From positions 1 through 64,000 of the forward strand of contig JBCDJG010000013.1 of assembly GCA_038748065.1 (NCBI GenBank): a stretch of 64,000 nt of DNA, read 5' to 3'. Both the position numbers and the translations under genes were made by a program. The notes beneath the pieces are model-generated. The model was not told the DNA's origin. It saw nothing but the letters and a program-made list of their open reading frames with translations, and made no database searches. This document shows positions 26,573 to 36,248 of the stretch, one piece after another. This stretch comes from JBCDJG01 sp038748065. Lineage in GTDB: Bacteria > Pseudomonadota > Gammaproteobacteria > Pseudomonadales > Halieaceae. How positions within the stretch are numbered: position 1 is the first letter of the stretch; every line of letters begins with the position of its first letter.

Positions 26573-28087
26573 TCAGGAATAGCTGTCTCGCAGCACGTTT
26601 TTCTGCACTTTGCCCATAGTATTGCGCGGTAGCGTGTCAACGAAGTGCACCTGCTTGGGCACCTTGAAGTTAGCGGCGTGGGCTTTGACGTATTCGATCA
26701 CGTCGGGCGCCTGCAGCTGGGCCCCTGCTTGCAGCACCACGATCGCCGTGACTGCTTCACCAAAGTCCGTGTGAGGCACACCAATGACAGCGGACTCGGC
26801 CACGCCGGGCAGTTCATCGATCAAGAGCTCGATTTCCTTGGGATAAACGTTCAGGCCACCGCTGATGACCATGTCTTTCGCCCGGCCAACGATGGCCACG
26901 TAGCCATCTTCTTCGATTCGGGCCTTGTCGCCGGTATCGAAAAAACCGTCCTCGGTGAAATCTTCCTCAGTTTTTTCCGGCATGCGCCAGTAGCCGCTAA
27001 ACACGTTCGCGCCTTTGACCTGCAAATCTCCGATTTCTCCCGCGGGCAGGGCCTTGCCTTCAGCATCGACCACGCGAACCGAAACGCCGGGCAGCGGTAA
27101 ACCCACTGTCCCGGCGCGGCGCTCGCCGTGTAGCGGATTAGAAGTGTTCATACCTGTTTCACTCATGCCATAGCGTTCCAGTATTCGCTTGCCGGTGCGC
27201 GCCTCGAACGCCGCGAAAGTTTCCGGCAACAGGGGCGCAGACCCTGACACAAACAGGCGAACAGCTTCAGCCACATCCCGCGTAAAGGCCGGCTCCGCCA
27301 GTAGGCGCGTGTAGTGTGTTGGCACACCCATCATCACCGTGCAGTCCGGCAGGTGCTCCACCACCGCAGCGACGTCATAGTTGGCCAACCAGCGTATGCT
27401 GGAACCGCTCATCAAGACGCAGCCAATGGCAACGAACAGGCCGTGCACGTGGAAGATCGGCAAGGCATGCAGGAGGCAATCGTCGCCGCTGAAACCCCAG
27501 TAGTCTGCGAGCACGGTCGCGTTGTCGATCAGGTTGCCGTGCGACAGCATGATGCCCTTCGGTTGGCCAGTGGTACCGGAGGAGTAAAGCAGTGCCGCCA
27601 TATCTTCCGCCCGGGTAGTCGCCGTCATAAACTGGGACGATTGTTCTGCCGCGAGCTGCGCCAGCGTTCCCGAGCCCTGGGCATCAAGGGTGAAAACCTG
27701 GCTGCCGCTGGTGCGCTGGCACAGATCCTCGAACAGCGCACTGGAAGACGGGTCACAAATCACCGCGGCGGGCTCTGCGTTGCCAAGAAAATAGGCCAGT
27801 TCATCCGCGGTATAGGCCGTATTCAGGGGATGAAAAACCAGGCCAGCCCGTATTGCACCCAGGTAGAGCCAAAGCGCCGCAGGCGATTTCTCTACCTGGA
27901 CCGTGACCCGGTCACCGGCAACGAGGCCAGCCGATACCAGCCCATTGGCCACCTGCGCGGACAAGCGCTCGGCGTCGGCGTAGGTGAAGGATTCGCCGGA
28001 GGTTGTGGTCAGCATCTGCTGGTTGCGATCCTCGGGGAATCGAGCTTCAAATGCGGCGTATAGATTTGTCGTTTTCAATTCAGGCAT
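26573..28087 (-). CDS. matB: Malonyl-CoA synthetase (MatB-like acyl-CoA ligase)
   Basis: 504 residues, the usual MatB length. AMP-binding motif LLYSSGTTGQPKGIMLSHGN, ERYGMSETGMNTSNPL in the A5 region, FDTGDKARIEEDGYVAIVGR and C-terminal PRNTMGKVQKNVLR. Together with RAGLVFHPLNTAY these match malonyl-CoA synthetases, which activate malonate (and sometimes methylmalonate) with ATP and CoA. ATG at 28087 lies 5 bases below the serine hydrolase stop; an upstream extension is rejected because it overlaps that gene. In an operon with two amidases, it suggests malonate is a pathway product. Confidence 0.86.
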   Translation of the reverse strand: MPELKTTNLYAAFEARFPEDRNQQMLTTTSGESFTYADAERLSAQVANGLVSAGLVAGDRVTVQVEKSPAALWLYLGAIRAGLVFHPLNTAYTADELAYFLGNAEPAAVICDPSSSALFEDLCQRTSGSQVFTLDAQGSGTLAQLAAEQSSQFMTATTRAEDMAALLYSSGTTGQPKGIMLSHGNLIDNATVLADYWGFSGDDCLLHALPIFHVHGLFVAIGCVLMSGSSIRWLANYDVAAVVEHLPDCTVMMGVPTHYTRLLAEPAFTRDVAEAVRLFVSGSAPLLPETFAAFEARTGKRILERYGMSETGMNTSNPLHGERRAGTVGLPLPGVSVRVVDAEGKALPAGEIGDLQVKGANVFSGYWRMPEKTEEDFTEDGFFDTGDKARIEEDGYVAIVGRAKDMVISGGLNVYPKEIELLIDELPGVAESAVIGVPHTDFGEAVTAIVVLQAGAQLQAPDVIEYVKAHAANFKVPKQVHFVDTLPRNTMGKVQKNVLRDSYS

Positions 28088-28092
28088 GTCGA

Positions 28093-29319
28093 TCAGCGGG
28101 GCTTGCAAACAGCGTACGATAGCCCAGCCCACAGGCGCTGCATAGCCTCGACGAAGATGCCGTCAACCTGGTTGGGGTAGGAACCGTAGGCAACCAGTAA
28201 AAGCTCCTCGTCCAGGTCGAGCAGTGCGAACTGCCCGTGAATTCCCAGCATCGCCAGCTGTGAGCTGCCCGCATTGAGGACATAGGTCTGGTTACGGTAG
28301 TAGCCCTCCGGAAACAGGACTGCGTACTCACCCTGCTGCCAGGCGCTGCGCAAGCCTTCGTGCGGTGTGGTGATATCCTCAAAATAGGCAGCAGGGGCCA
28401 CCTGCTCGCCGGCCAGGTTTTTACCCGCGTACAGAAACAGTGAGGCCCAGCGCGCAAAGTCTCTCAAACACAGGCTCAACTGGCCCTCTGTCACTGCCAC
28501 CCCACTAGGGTCGAGGTTCATCCACGCCGAGCTCTCGGCACCGATGTGGCGGAAGATTTTTTCCTCCAGCAGTTCTGCTACCGAACGGCCATAGACGGAC
28601 TCTGCGACCAGTCCGATCGCATTGGTAACGGGCGATGCATAGTTGAATGTCGACCCGGGTTCAGTGGCAAGCTGCGCCATGTGCTTTTGCAGCCAGGCAA
28701 AATAGCCGGGCTCAGTATCGGACTGGGGCGGATAGTAGCCAGTGGCGCGAAAATAGCTCCAGCACACGCAATCCGGATCGTCGTAGTGTTCCACATAGTC
28801 AAGGCCCGTGCGCATATCCAGCGCCTGCTGCACCGCGACCCGATGCCAGTCAGTGTTCGCCAGCTGCGGCAGGTACTCGGTGATTGCAGCGCCGGGGTCG
28901 ACCAGGCCATCGCTGATTGCAAAGCCAAGGAGCACGCTGGTGAGGGACTTGGTCGTGGAATGGTTCACGTGCCGGTCTGTCGGCTGGAGGCCATTGCGGT
29001 AGGACTCGTGGATGACCTCGCCCCTGTGCATGATCAATAGTCCATCGTTGAAGAGCCGCCGCTGTAACAGCTGCTCACCGTTCATCAATCGATCAGAGCC
29101 GGGTTCTACGAATTCAAGCGCCTCCAGCTCCAGCATAGTCTCGGCGTAAGGCAACGGTATCGGCTGATCAGGCGGAGAGATGATGTCTGTCGGCCAAAAG
29201 TCCAGCATGGCCCGCTGGCTGTACGCGAGGTGGGTAGGCGCATCCCAACTGGCCCAATCAATGCCCAGTTCAGCATTGATTACCCTTGGCCCTGGGGCCT
29301 GTTTCACACGCTTAACCAT
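28093..29319 (-). CDS. Beta-lactamase-fold serine hydrolase
   Basis: 408 residues from the ATG at 29319. S-x-x-K in NHSTTKSLTS, Tyr-containing FNYASPVTNAI and a late NAGSSQLA segment fit the class C beta-lactamase/penicillin-binding-like fold. A longer frame to 29430 overlaps the amidase and is rejected. It lacks a clear signal peptide. It lies 16 bases below one amidase and 5 above matB, so it belongs to the operon; it could cleave an ester, lactam or cyclic amide in the same pathway. Substrate unknown. Confidence 0.85.
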   Translation of the reverse strand: MVKRVKQAPGPRVINAELGIDWASWDAPTHLAYSQRAMLDFWPTDIISPPDQPIPLPYAETMLELEALEFVEPGSDRLMNGEQLLQRRLFNDGLLIMHRGEVIHESYRNGLQPTDRHVNHSTTKSLTSVLLGFAISDGLVDPGAAITEYLPQLANTDWHRVAVQQALDMRTGLDYVEHYDDPDCVCWSYFRATGYYPPQSDTEPGYFAWLQKHMAQLATEPGSTFNYASPVTNAIGLVAESVYGRSVAELLEEKIFRHIGAESSAWMNLDPSGVAVTEGQLSLCLRDFARWASLFLYAGKNLAGEQVAPAAYFEDITTPHEGLRSAWQQGEYAVLFPEGYYRNQTYVLNAGSSQLAMLGIHGQFALLDLDEELLLVAYGSYPNQVDGIFVEAMQRLWAGLSYAVCKPR

Positions 29320-29335
29320 CGCTCGCAACGGTCGC

Positions 29336-30766
29336 CTAATCGCGGCCACGCACGCACTGCGGCCAGGGCATGGCTTCTTCGAAAGCAGCCGCCACCGCCA
29401 GCAAAAGGTCCTCTCGGCCGAATCCGGCAATCAGTTGAATGCCAATAGGTAGACCGGACTTACTGCGCCCCAGGGGTAAGGAGATTGCCGGCTGGCCGGT
29501 GCAGTTAAACATGGCAGTGAAGGGCGCCGGCGTAAACACATGATCCGTCCAGCTCTGGGCGGTGTAGCCCGCCTGAGCGGACGAGTATTCGCCGATCGCC
29601 CAGGGCAATTGGGCGACGGTCGGCATAACCAGCAGGTCATAGCGCGCGAAGAAGTGGCCAAAATCCCGATTCACCCGGTTGAAAAAATCCTCCGCGTGCA
29701 TCAGGTCTACCGCGGACAGGGACAGGCCGTGCTGGTAAACGGCGAGCGTTGCCGGCTCCAGGGTCGACTCGTCAGCAGGTCGGCCCGTTGCGGCCGCGAG
29801 ATCAACCACCCAATGCGCGATGGATGCAGACCACAGGTCGGTATTCGCCTGCGCAAACGCTTCAGCATCAAGCTCGGGGCGAGTTGTTTCGACATGAAAG
29901 CCCATCCCTTCGCAGGCCTTGCCGACGCTGTCGAGCACCGCGCGCACTTCCGGGTCTACCGGGACGCCAGACCAGGCGCTGTCATTGAGTGCAACCAGCA
30001 GCCCCTCTGCAGGGCGCTGCATTGCCACCGCGTATGGCTCGACTGGCGAGGGAATGACATAGGGGTCTCCTATCCCGGGCCCCTGCACTGCATCCAGTAA
30101 ACGCGCGCTATCGCGCACCGTGCGCGAAACTGCGAACTCGATGCCAAAGCCGCCGAGGCCCTCTGCCGCGCCCGGGCCTATGGGAACACGGCCCCGGCTT
30201 GGCTTCAGGCCAACGAGTCCACACAGGGAGGCGGGTATCCTGATAGAGCCGCCACCATCGTTGGCGTGGGCCACCGGTACCAGGCCCGCCGCAACTGCTG
30301 CGGCAGCCCCACCACTCGACCCTCCCGGGCTGCGCGTGGTATCCCATGGATTGCGACAGGCGCCCTCCGCGATGGTCTCTGTCGCCACGTTGTAACCCAT
30401 TTCCGGGGTTGCCGTACGCCCAAGTGTTATGAGACCTGCGCGGCGAAAGCATTTCATCAGGTCCGAATCGGACGGCGCTACCAGGCCCTTCGTCAGGCGC
30501 GAGCCCATTTCACAGGACCGGCCTTCGGCCTGCAGCACCAGGTCCTTGATCAGGAAGGGTACGCCCATGAAAGGGGCGTCCTGAGGGATAGCGGTAATCA
30601 TCTCGTCAATGTCAGAGAAGGTTTCCAGTACCGCGTTAATGTCCGGATTGTGCTCATCGACCATGGCCAATGCACACTCGGCAAGCTCCGCCGGGCTGAC
30701 TTCACCCTCGCGCACCAGTTCAGCCAACGCGGTCGCGTCGTACTGTGAGTACTCATTCAATTTCAC
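29336..30766 (-). CDS. Amidase-signature enzyme
   Basis: 476 residues. The amidase signature GGSSGGAAAAVAAGLVPVAHANDGGGSIRIPA contains the cis-Ser/Ser pair; the Lys is in FLIKDL. It hydrolyses amides to acid and ammonia. Start is GTG at 30766 with AGGT upstream. It follows the Tat-type amidase by 3 bases, a likely tandem duplicate. With malonyl-CoA synthetase in the same operon, a malonamate- or ureido-type substrate is plausible, but many other amides are possible. Confidence 0.9.
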   Translation of the reverse strand: MKLNEYSQYDATALAELVREGEVSPAELAECALAMVDEHNPDINAVLETFSDIDEMITAIPQDAPFMGVPFLIKDLVLQAEGRSCEMGSRLTKGLVAPSDSDLMKCFRRAGLITLGRTATPEMGYNVATETIAEGACRNPWDTTRSPGGSSGGAAAAVAAGLVPVAHANDGGGSIRIPASLCGLVGLKPSRGRVPIGPGAAEGLGGFGIEFAVSRTVRDSARLLDAVQGPGIGDPYVIPSPVEPYAVAMQRPAEGLLVALNDSAWSGVPVDPEVRAVLDSVGKACEGMGFHVETTRPELDAEAFAQANTDLWSASIAHWVVDLAAATGRPADESTLEPATLAVYQHGLSLSAVDLMHAEDFFNRVNRDFGHFFARYDLLVMPTVAQLPWAIGEYSSAQAGYTAQSWTDHVFTPAPFTAMFNCTGQPAISLPLGRSKSGLPIGIQLIAGFGREDLLLAVAAAFEEAMPWPQCVRGRD

Positions 30767-30769
30767 GGT

Positions 30770-32284
30770 TCAGACCTCGCGATCGACATATAGCGGCGGC
30801 CGCCGGCCAGCCCAGGGGAAGGCCGCTTCAATCTGGCCCGCCAGAGAAAACAATAAGGCGTCGTCGCCCACACGGCCGGACAGCATAACCCCCACAGGTA
30901 GGCCCTCCGCCGACTGCGCCAGGGGGAGTGACATCGACGGCTGGCCAGACATGTTGTACAGATGCGTGAATGCAGACACCCGCTTGAAGCGCTCCGTGTA
31001 ACGCGTGATATCGTCACCCTCGCGGAAATTGATTTCACCGATGGCTGGCGCCGGGGTGGCTGTCACGGGCTGCAAAATGATGTCGTAGTTCTCCATGAAC
31101 CGGCCCATTTCACGCCCCAGGTCGTGCATCCAGCCGAGAGCCGACACATAGTCATATTGATTCCAGCCGGCGGCGGCCTCCCTGATCATAACTGTCATGG
31201 GTTCTACATCCGGAACCTCGACCGGCGTGCCCCGCGCACGCTCTATCGCTCGTAGAGAGGTTGCAACACCGGCCGTCATCAGAATATTCTGAACCTCATT
31301 GAGGCGAACATAATCAAGCTCTGGAGCGGCCTCCTCCACACGATGTCCTAGTTCCTCTAGCTGTTTCGCAGTTTTTAGCACCGCGTCTCGACAATCCGGA
31401 TCGATAGCAACCTCAGGCTCCGTCAGGTTAAGCGCCACCCGGAGGCTGCCGGGAGGGCGTTGAACGGCAGCAAGGAATCCTCCGGCGTCCGGCAACAGCC
31501 CAAAGGGCGCGCCCGCTTCATAGCCGGCAGTGACATCCAACATCGCGGCACTGTCACGCACAGAGCGCGACACGACGTGCCCGATGGACATGGCAGGGCC
31601 AGCGGCGCCGGGCGTTCGCCCACGGGTAGGCTTAAAGCCAAATACGCCACAGTGATTGGCAGGAACTCGTATTGAGCCGCCACCATCTGTCGCATGAGCA
31701 ACCGGCAGGATGCCTGCTGCCACGGCAGCAGCGGCTCCACCACTGGAGCCGCCAGTACTGTAAGCGGTGTTCCAGGGATTCAGGCAGTCGCCAAGGAACA
31801 AATTCTCCGTGGTCAAGGCCATGCCGTATTCTGGCGTGTTCGTCTTGCCAAAGATCACGAGACCCGACTTCTCGTAACGCTGCACCAGCGGGCTCGTGGT
31901 TTCGGCCACCTCACCGCGATGCAACCGCGACCCCTGCGTCGTTACGGTGCCGGCAAGCGTGACACCCAGGTCCTTAAGTAAAAAGGGTACGCCAGTAAAC
32001 AGACCCTGCGGGAGATCTCCACTGCAGGCAGCACGTGCCCGTTCATAGTGCTTTGCTGTAACAGCGTTAATCGCGGGATTGATTAGCTCTGTCCTGCGAA
32101 TTGCTTCATCGAGAAGCTCCGCTGCGCTTACATGGCCCAAGCGCACGTTCTCGGCCATGCCCAGGGCATCCGAATCGGCATAGAGCGCCGCGACATCCGA
32201 CGGCTCTGCGACTGAGCGCCCGGCGAGCGCGGCCGACGCCGCCAAAAGGGACAGACGATTAAAGTCTCTGCGCCCCAAGATCAT
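30770..32284 (-). CDS. Amidase-signature enzyme with Tat-like leader
   Basis: 504 residues. The leader GRRDFNRLSLLAASAALAG is a twin-arginine signal, so this paralogue is probably exported while its neighbour at 29.3 kb is cytoplasmic. Catalytic features: Lys in FLLKDLGV, and GGSSGGAAAAVAAGILPVAHATDGGGSIRVPA with the Ser pair. A split between a periplasmic and a cytoplasmic amidase suggests two sequential amide hydrolyses. It is 33 bases below the HDAC-like gene and 3 above the next amidase. Confidence 0.9.
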   Translation of the reverse strand: MILGRRDFNRLSLLAASAALAGRSVAEPSDVAALYADSDALGMAENVRLGHVSAAELLDEAIRRTELINPAINAVTAKHYERARAACSGDLPQGLFTGVPFLLKDLGVTLAGTVTTQGSRLHRGEVAETTSPLVQRYEKSGLVIFGKTNTPEYGMALTTENLFLGDCLNPWNTAYSTGGSSGGAAAAVAAGILPVAHATDGGGSIRVPANHCGVFGFKPTRGRTPGAAGPAMSIGHVVSRSVRDSAAMLDVTAGYEAGAPFGLLPDAGGFLAAVQRPPGSLRVALNLTEPEVAIDPDCRDAVLKTAKQLEELGHRVEEAAPELDYVRLNEVQNILMTAGVATSLRAIERARGTPVEVPDVEPMTVMIREAAAGWNQYDYVSALGWMHDLGREMGRFMENYDIILQPVTATPAPAIGEINFREGDDITRYTERFKRVSAFTHLYNMSGQPSMSLPLAQSAEGLPVGVMLSGRVGDDALLFSLAGQIEAAFPWAGRRPPLYVDREV

Positions 32285-32317
32285 TCTATTACAGCCCCAC
32301 AGGTCAACTGGCCTGCT

Positions 32318-33424
32318 TCATGGCAGCGCCTCCACCATGTCGTCGATCCACGCCTTCTGGAAGGCAAGCGCGCGGTCACAGGGCTGCTGCAAGCCAAAGA
32401 ATGCAATTTCCGGATCTTCAACCAGGGGATCACCCCCGCTCAGGGTCTCTACAATGGCCTGCCCGCAAAAAGGCACATAGGCTTCGGAATAACCGCCCTC
32501 GTGCACAATAGCCAGCTTGCCGCCGCAGTAGCGCTCTGCCACCCCCATCAGCATGGATGTCATTGCTCGGTAGCTGTCACTGTGAAGCAGCTGGCGGGCC
32601 AGTGGGTCTGTTGCATTGGCATCCAGGCCGCTGGCCACAACGATCAATTCCGGCTCAAACCCTTCAAGCGCCGGCACTACCAGTTTTTCCATGGCGTATA
32701 CATAGCACTCATGGCCACTACCCGCGGGGAGTGGCACATTCAGGTTATAGCCCTGACCCGCAGCGCTGCCCTGGTCTTCGAAACCGCTGTAGCCGGGTGG
32801 GAAGCAGCGGTCCTGGTGAATGGAAATCGTCAGTACGTCGTCGCGCTCATAAAAAATCGACTGAGTACCATTACCGTGATGCACGTCCCAGTCCACTACC
32901 GCCACACGGCCAATGCCGTATCGCGCCTTAACCGCCTCAATGGCAATTGGAATATTGGCCAGCAGACAAAAACCCATGGGCTCATCCGCCAGGCAGTGAT
33001 GCCCCGCCGGGCGGCACAGGGCGTAGGCGTTATCCGCTGCGCCGGTGACCACGGCATCGAGCGCTGCTATGGCAAGGCCCGTGGACAGCGTGGCTATTTC
33101 AAAGCCGCCTTTAGAAAACGGCGCAAAGGTACCTAACTCGCCGCCATTTTCGTCACTGAGCGCCTTGAACTTATCGATGTACTCAGGCGGGTGAACGCGC
33201 ATCAGGTCTTCGCGCGTAGCTGGCTGGGCTGATTGCACGGTCACCCGCGCATCGAGGCCGGAGGCGCGGATCAGGTTGAGAATACGCCGCTTGGAGCCAG
33301 GGGTATCAGCGCCATAACTCCCTGCAGGCGGCTCGACCCATTCACCGAGTGGCATGAACAGCGATTGCACGCCGGTGCTGTGCCAGAAGGTCCGCTCGTC
33401 CGAGTAAAAATGTGTTCTATTCAT
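32318..33424 (-). CDS. Class II histone-deacetylase-like amidohydrolase (acetylpolyamine deacetylase type)
   Basis: 368 residues. Zinc and catalytic motifs are visible: RPAGHHCL (the His pair), WDVHHGNGTQ (Asp and His ligands) and a late GLDANATDPLAR (Asp ligand). Bacterial members deacylate acetylpolyamines or other acyl amides. ATG at 33424 is used; a GTG at 33430 is possible. First gene of the six-gene run below a terminator, so it has its own promoter. Expected role: removing an acyl group before the amidases act; the real substrate is unknown. Confidence 0.88.
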   Translation of the reverse strand: MNRTHFYSDERTFWHSTGVQSLFMPLGEWVEPPAGSYGADTPGSKRRILNLIRASGLDARVTVQSAQPATREDLMRVHPPEYIDKFKALSDENGGELGTFAPFSKGGFEIATLSTGLAIAALDAVVTGAADNAYALCRPAGHHCLADEPMGFCLLANIPIAIEAVKARYGIGRVAVVDWDVHHGNGTQSIFYERDDVLTISIHQDRCFPPGYSGFEDQGSAAGQGYNLNVPLPAGSGHECYVYAMEKLVVPALEGFEPELIVVASGLDANATDPLARQLLHSDSYRAMTSMLMGVAERYCGGKLAIVHEGGYSEAYVPFCGQAIVETLSGGDPLVEDPEIAFFGLQQPCDRALAFQKAWIDDMVEALP

Positions 33425-33442
33425 AACCACTGTCTCGCGAAT

Positions 33443-33468
33443 ATAAAAAAGGGCTCCGTGTGGAGCCC
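33443..33468 (-). terminator. Intrinsic terminator of the TonB receptor gene
   Basis: On the minus strand GGGCTCC, loop ACAC, GGAGCCC, then TTTTTTATAT. It lies just below the receptor stop and just upstream of the HDAC-like start. Confidence 0.88.
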
Positions 33469-33498
33469 AGGCTTGAGGGAGTCAGGAGATCAATACCC

Positions 33499-35940
33499 TC
33501 ACTGTGCAAAGTTGTAGCTAAAGGTTAGCCCATAGGTGCGCGGCATGCCGTAAGAGCGCACGAAAGGACCGTTACCGCCGACATAGGCCGAGGGAAAGTA
33601 GTCTTCGTCTGTCACGTTGCGAGACCAGAGCAAGGCACGCCACTTGCCGTCCTGCGAACCCAACGACAGGCGCAAATTCGCCAACGTGTAGCTATCGGTT
33701 GCCTCTTCGGGTCGCACGCCACCGGTCGTCTCATCCGTGTAGTTAACGTCGCCGGCGACCTCCATGACCAGCGTGTCACCCACCGGCCATGAGTAGCTGA
33801 CCAGCGCCTGAGCAGATAACTCCGGCGCCTGCGGAAGTTCCGCCCCGGAGACGTCGCGCGTAACCGTCTCAGGCCAGACGCTGGCATCCTGATCCACGGC
33901 GTCCCACTCCGTGATCTCCGTGTCAAGGTAAGCGACACCCAGGTTGAACTGCAGGCGATCTGTCACCAGCCACTGCATATCCAACTCGGCGCCGTAGATC
34001 TCTGACTCCGGCACGTTCGTCAGGCCGGAAATGTTCCCCACAAAGGTCACCGCGGCATCGATTTCCTGCTTGTCTTCATAGTCATAGAAAAAGGCTGCCG
34101 CATTGAGCTGCATGCTGCCGTCAAGCAGCGTCATCTTGGCACCCAGCTCGTAAGACGTTAACTCCTCTTCTTCGTAAGGCCCGAGCTGCTGCGTGGTGTT
34201 GGAATTAGCCCCGTTAAAGCCACCAGACTTGACGCCCGTCGAAATCATGCCATACAGCAGGATGTCGTCATTTAGCGCGTAGTCCAGACCGACCTTCCAC
34301 ATGAACATGTCGGTATCGAGTGAATCCTCAAACACCTGGAAGGCGTCATTGATGTCAGGCGTACCCAGCAGGTTGAAGATATAGTTCGGCGAGCTGGGGT
34401 CGTCATTGATCGTGCCGCAGTCACCCGGCCCCAGCTTCGAGCCGAACTGTGCGTTCAGAAAACCTGCCAGGCTGCCATCATTAGCCACGAAGGTACAACC
34501 GGACCAGTCTCGCTCCTCTTCGGTGTAGCGGGCGCCTAGCGTGAGGCGCCAGTCTTCGGTAAAGCTCCATTCCACGTGGCCAAAAATCGCAGCCGACGTG
34601 GTGTCCTGCTCATACTTCGTATCCAACTGGCGAATCGGTGTACCAGAGAAAAGGTCAACACCCCAGGGAATAGAGCCAACGCCAAACACCGAATCCGACA
34701 TAAAATACTTGTAAAACTCATCCATCTCGTCATCGGAGTAGTAAAGGCCGCCGACCCAGGTCACCGAATCGGTCTGACCGGACAAGCGTAGTTCCTGCGA
34801 GAAAACCTTGAGGTCGGTCGTATTGATATTGCTGGAGTCGTTAAAGAAACCGCCGTCCCAGTCGTTGGCTTCTTCACGCTCGAAGTCGTTGTAACCGGTG
34901 ACAGACGTCAATGTCATCGTGTCGGAAATCTCCCATTCCAGACGCGCTGAGAAACCCAGTAATTCGTTATCGCGTTGCGGCCTTAGATCGAAGCGATCGC
35001 CCGTGATCGGGCTGGTATAACTGTTGGTCCAATCCGCCGCCGTGTTATCGTCGGTTGAGTACCATGGCGGCGTTTCGCCCTCGAAGAAAAACTCCTCAAG
35101 GGGCGTGTAGGGATTGCGGAAAGTGCTCAGACCCTCATCGGTGCCATCGTAGGATGAGTTCGCGCGATTTTCCGATTCATCCGTAATGTAGTGGCCGATC
35201 AGCATCAGGCTCACCGTATCGGTGAAGTCGAAGTTGACGATACCTCGAACGGCTGTCGCATCCTTCTCACCCAACTCGTCGCTTCGCGTAGTGCTTTCCT
35301 GCCACCCTTCGTTAGACTGCACCGTCCGCATTGCCAATCGACCCTGGGCAAAATCGCTACCCCCGGTCACGTAACCTTCAAACTCATAGGTTTCAAAATT
35401 GGCGATCGTTGCAATAACACCGGCATCGAACTCCTTGGTCGGCTTGTTGCTGATAAAGTTGATCTGGCCTGCTGTGGTGTTTCGTCCGTAGAGATCGCCC
35501 TGGGGGCCCTTCAGGACCTCGACTCTTTCGGTATCAAACACCAAGCCGCGCGTCATCACCGTGTAAGGCATGGCGACCTCATCGAAGTAGATGCCAACGG
35601 TAGACGAGGCTGCAGTGGAGTAATCCTGAAAGCCAACGCCGCGAATGGTGTATAGCGGAACGCCCGTTGCGGCGGTTTCGTTGACCGTTAGCCCAGGCGT
35701 GTACTGCGCAATATCCTCAGCAGTCAGAACGCCAAGGTCGCGAATCTGATCGCCCGTAAAAGCATTGATGGTAATACCAACATCGTTTGCGCTCTGAGAG
35801 CGCTTCTGGGCGGTCACCAGAACCTCCTCAAGCTGCGCCTGCTGCGCAGAGACCTGGGCGGCACCGCCGAGACTGGCCATGATGACCGCTGTGCTGATGG
35901 TGGTTCGGAGTAACGGACTACCCGTGTTGCTAGTGTGCAT
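33499..35940 (-). CDS. TonB-dependent receptor
   Basis: 813 residues from ATG 35940 (MHTSNTG), preceded by GAGGGAG at about 8 bases. Signal peptide through AAQVSAQQ, TonB box LEEVLVTAQKRSQSANDVG, plug motif VERVEVLKGPQGDLYGRNTTAG, then a large barrel ending in a terminal aromatic/Gln (SYNFAQ). A longer frame from 35967 is rejected. It is separated from the HDAC-amidase operon by a terminator but lies directly upstream of it on the same strand, so it probably imports that pathway's substrate. The promoter region holds three TTGAC-N7-GTCA sites. Confidence 0.93.
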   Translation of the reverse strand: MHTSNTGSPLLRTTISTAVIMASLGGAAQVSAQQAQLEEVLVTAQKRSQSANDVGITINAFTGDQIRDLGVLTAEDIAQYTPGLTVNETAATGVPLYTIRGVGFQDYSTAASSTVGIYFDEVAMPYTVMTRGLVFDTERVEVLKGPQGDLYGRNTTAGQINFISNKPTKEFDAGVIATIANFETYEFEGYVTGGSDFAQGRLAMRTVQSNEGWQESTTRSDELGEKDATAVRGIVNFDFTDTVSLMLIGHYITDESENRANSSYDGTDEGLSTFRNPYTPLEEFFFEGETPPWYSTDDNTAADWTNSYTSPITGDRFDLRPQRDNELLGFSARLEWEISDTMTLTSVTGYNDFEREEANDWDGGFFNDSSNINTTDLKVFSQELRLSGQTDSVTWVGGLYYSDDEMDEFYKYFMSDSVFGVGSIPWGVDLFSGTPIRQLDTKYEQDTTSAAIFGHVEWSFTEDWRLTLGARYTEEERDWSGCTFVANDGSLAGFLNAQFGSKLGPGDCGTINDDPSSPNYIFNLLGTPDINDAFQVFEDSLDTDMFMWKVGLDYALNDDILLYGMISTGVKSGGFNGANSNTTQQLGPYEEEELTSYELGAKMTLLDGSMQLNAAAFFYDYEDKQEIDAAVTFVGNISGLTNVPESEIYGAELDMQWLVTDRLQFNLGVAYLDTEITEWDAVDQDASVWPETVTRDVSGAELPQAPELSAQALVSYSWPVGDTLVMEVAGDVNYTDETTGGVRPEEATDSYTLANLRLSLGSQDGKWRALLWSRNVTDEDYFPSAYVGGNGPFVRSYGMPRTYGLTFSYNFAQ

Positions 35941-36248
35941 AAAACAGACTCCCTCGAGTGGCATCATCTACCAGATGGTTTATTAGTATGCGTCGTGCCG
36001 ACGTTCTATCGCAGCGGCTTGCTTGAATACTACCCAGCGCGGTTGAAAGCGCTTTGACAAAACTGGCCAACGCATTGACGGTTCCTGTCAGGGTGCGCAC
36101 ACTTTTGCTCGGATGAGCCTGCGGTCAAGGGTTTGACCACTTATGTCAACCCTTGCCCTGCACCTCCGCCTATCATGCAATGGCAACGGTGAATAAGCCG
36201 CCGACTACTGCAGCAGAAATAAAAAAGGGCTTAACAAGGAAGAGCGCT
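35941..36248. promoter_or_regulatory. Divergent promoter region with three TTGAC-N7-G(T/C)CA sites
   Basis: The 308 bases between the TonB receptor and the third amidase have no gene. Three dyad-like sites occur: TTGAC-N7-GCCAA at 36054-36070, TTGAC-N7-GTCAG at 36075-36091 and TTGAC-N7-GTCAA at 36133-36149. The last sits in a longer inverted repeat (CAAGGGTTTGAC ... GTCAACCCTTG, 36126-36155). The first two are 21 bases apart, two helical turns. Likely binding sites for an unidentified regulator. Confidence 0.6.
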
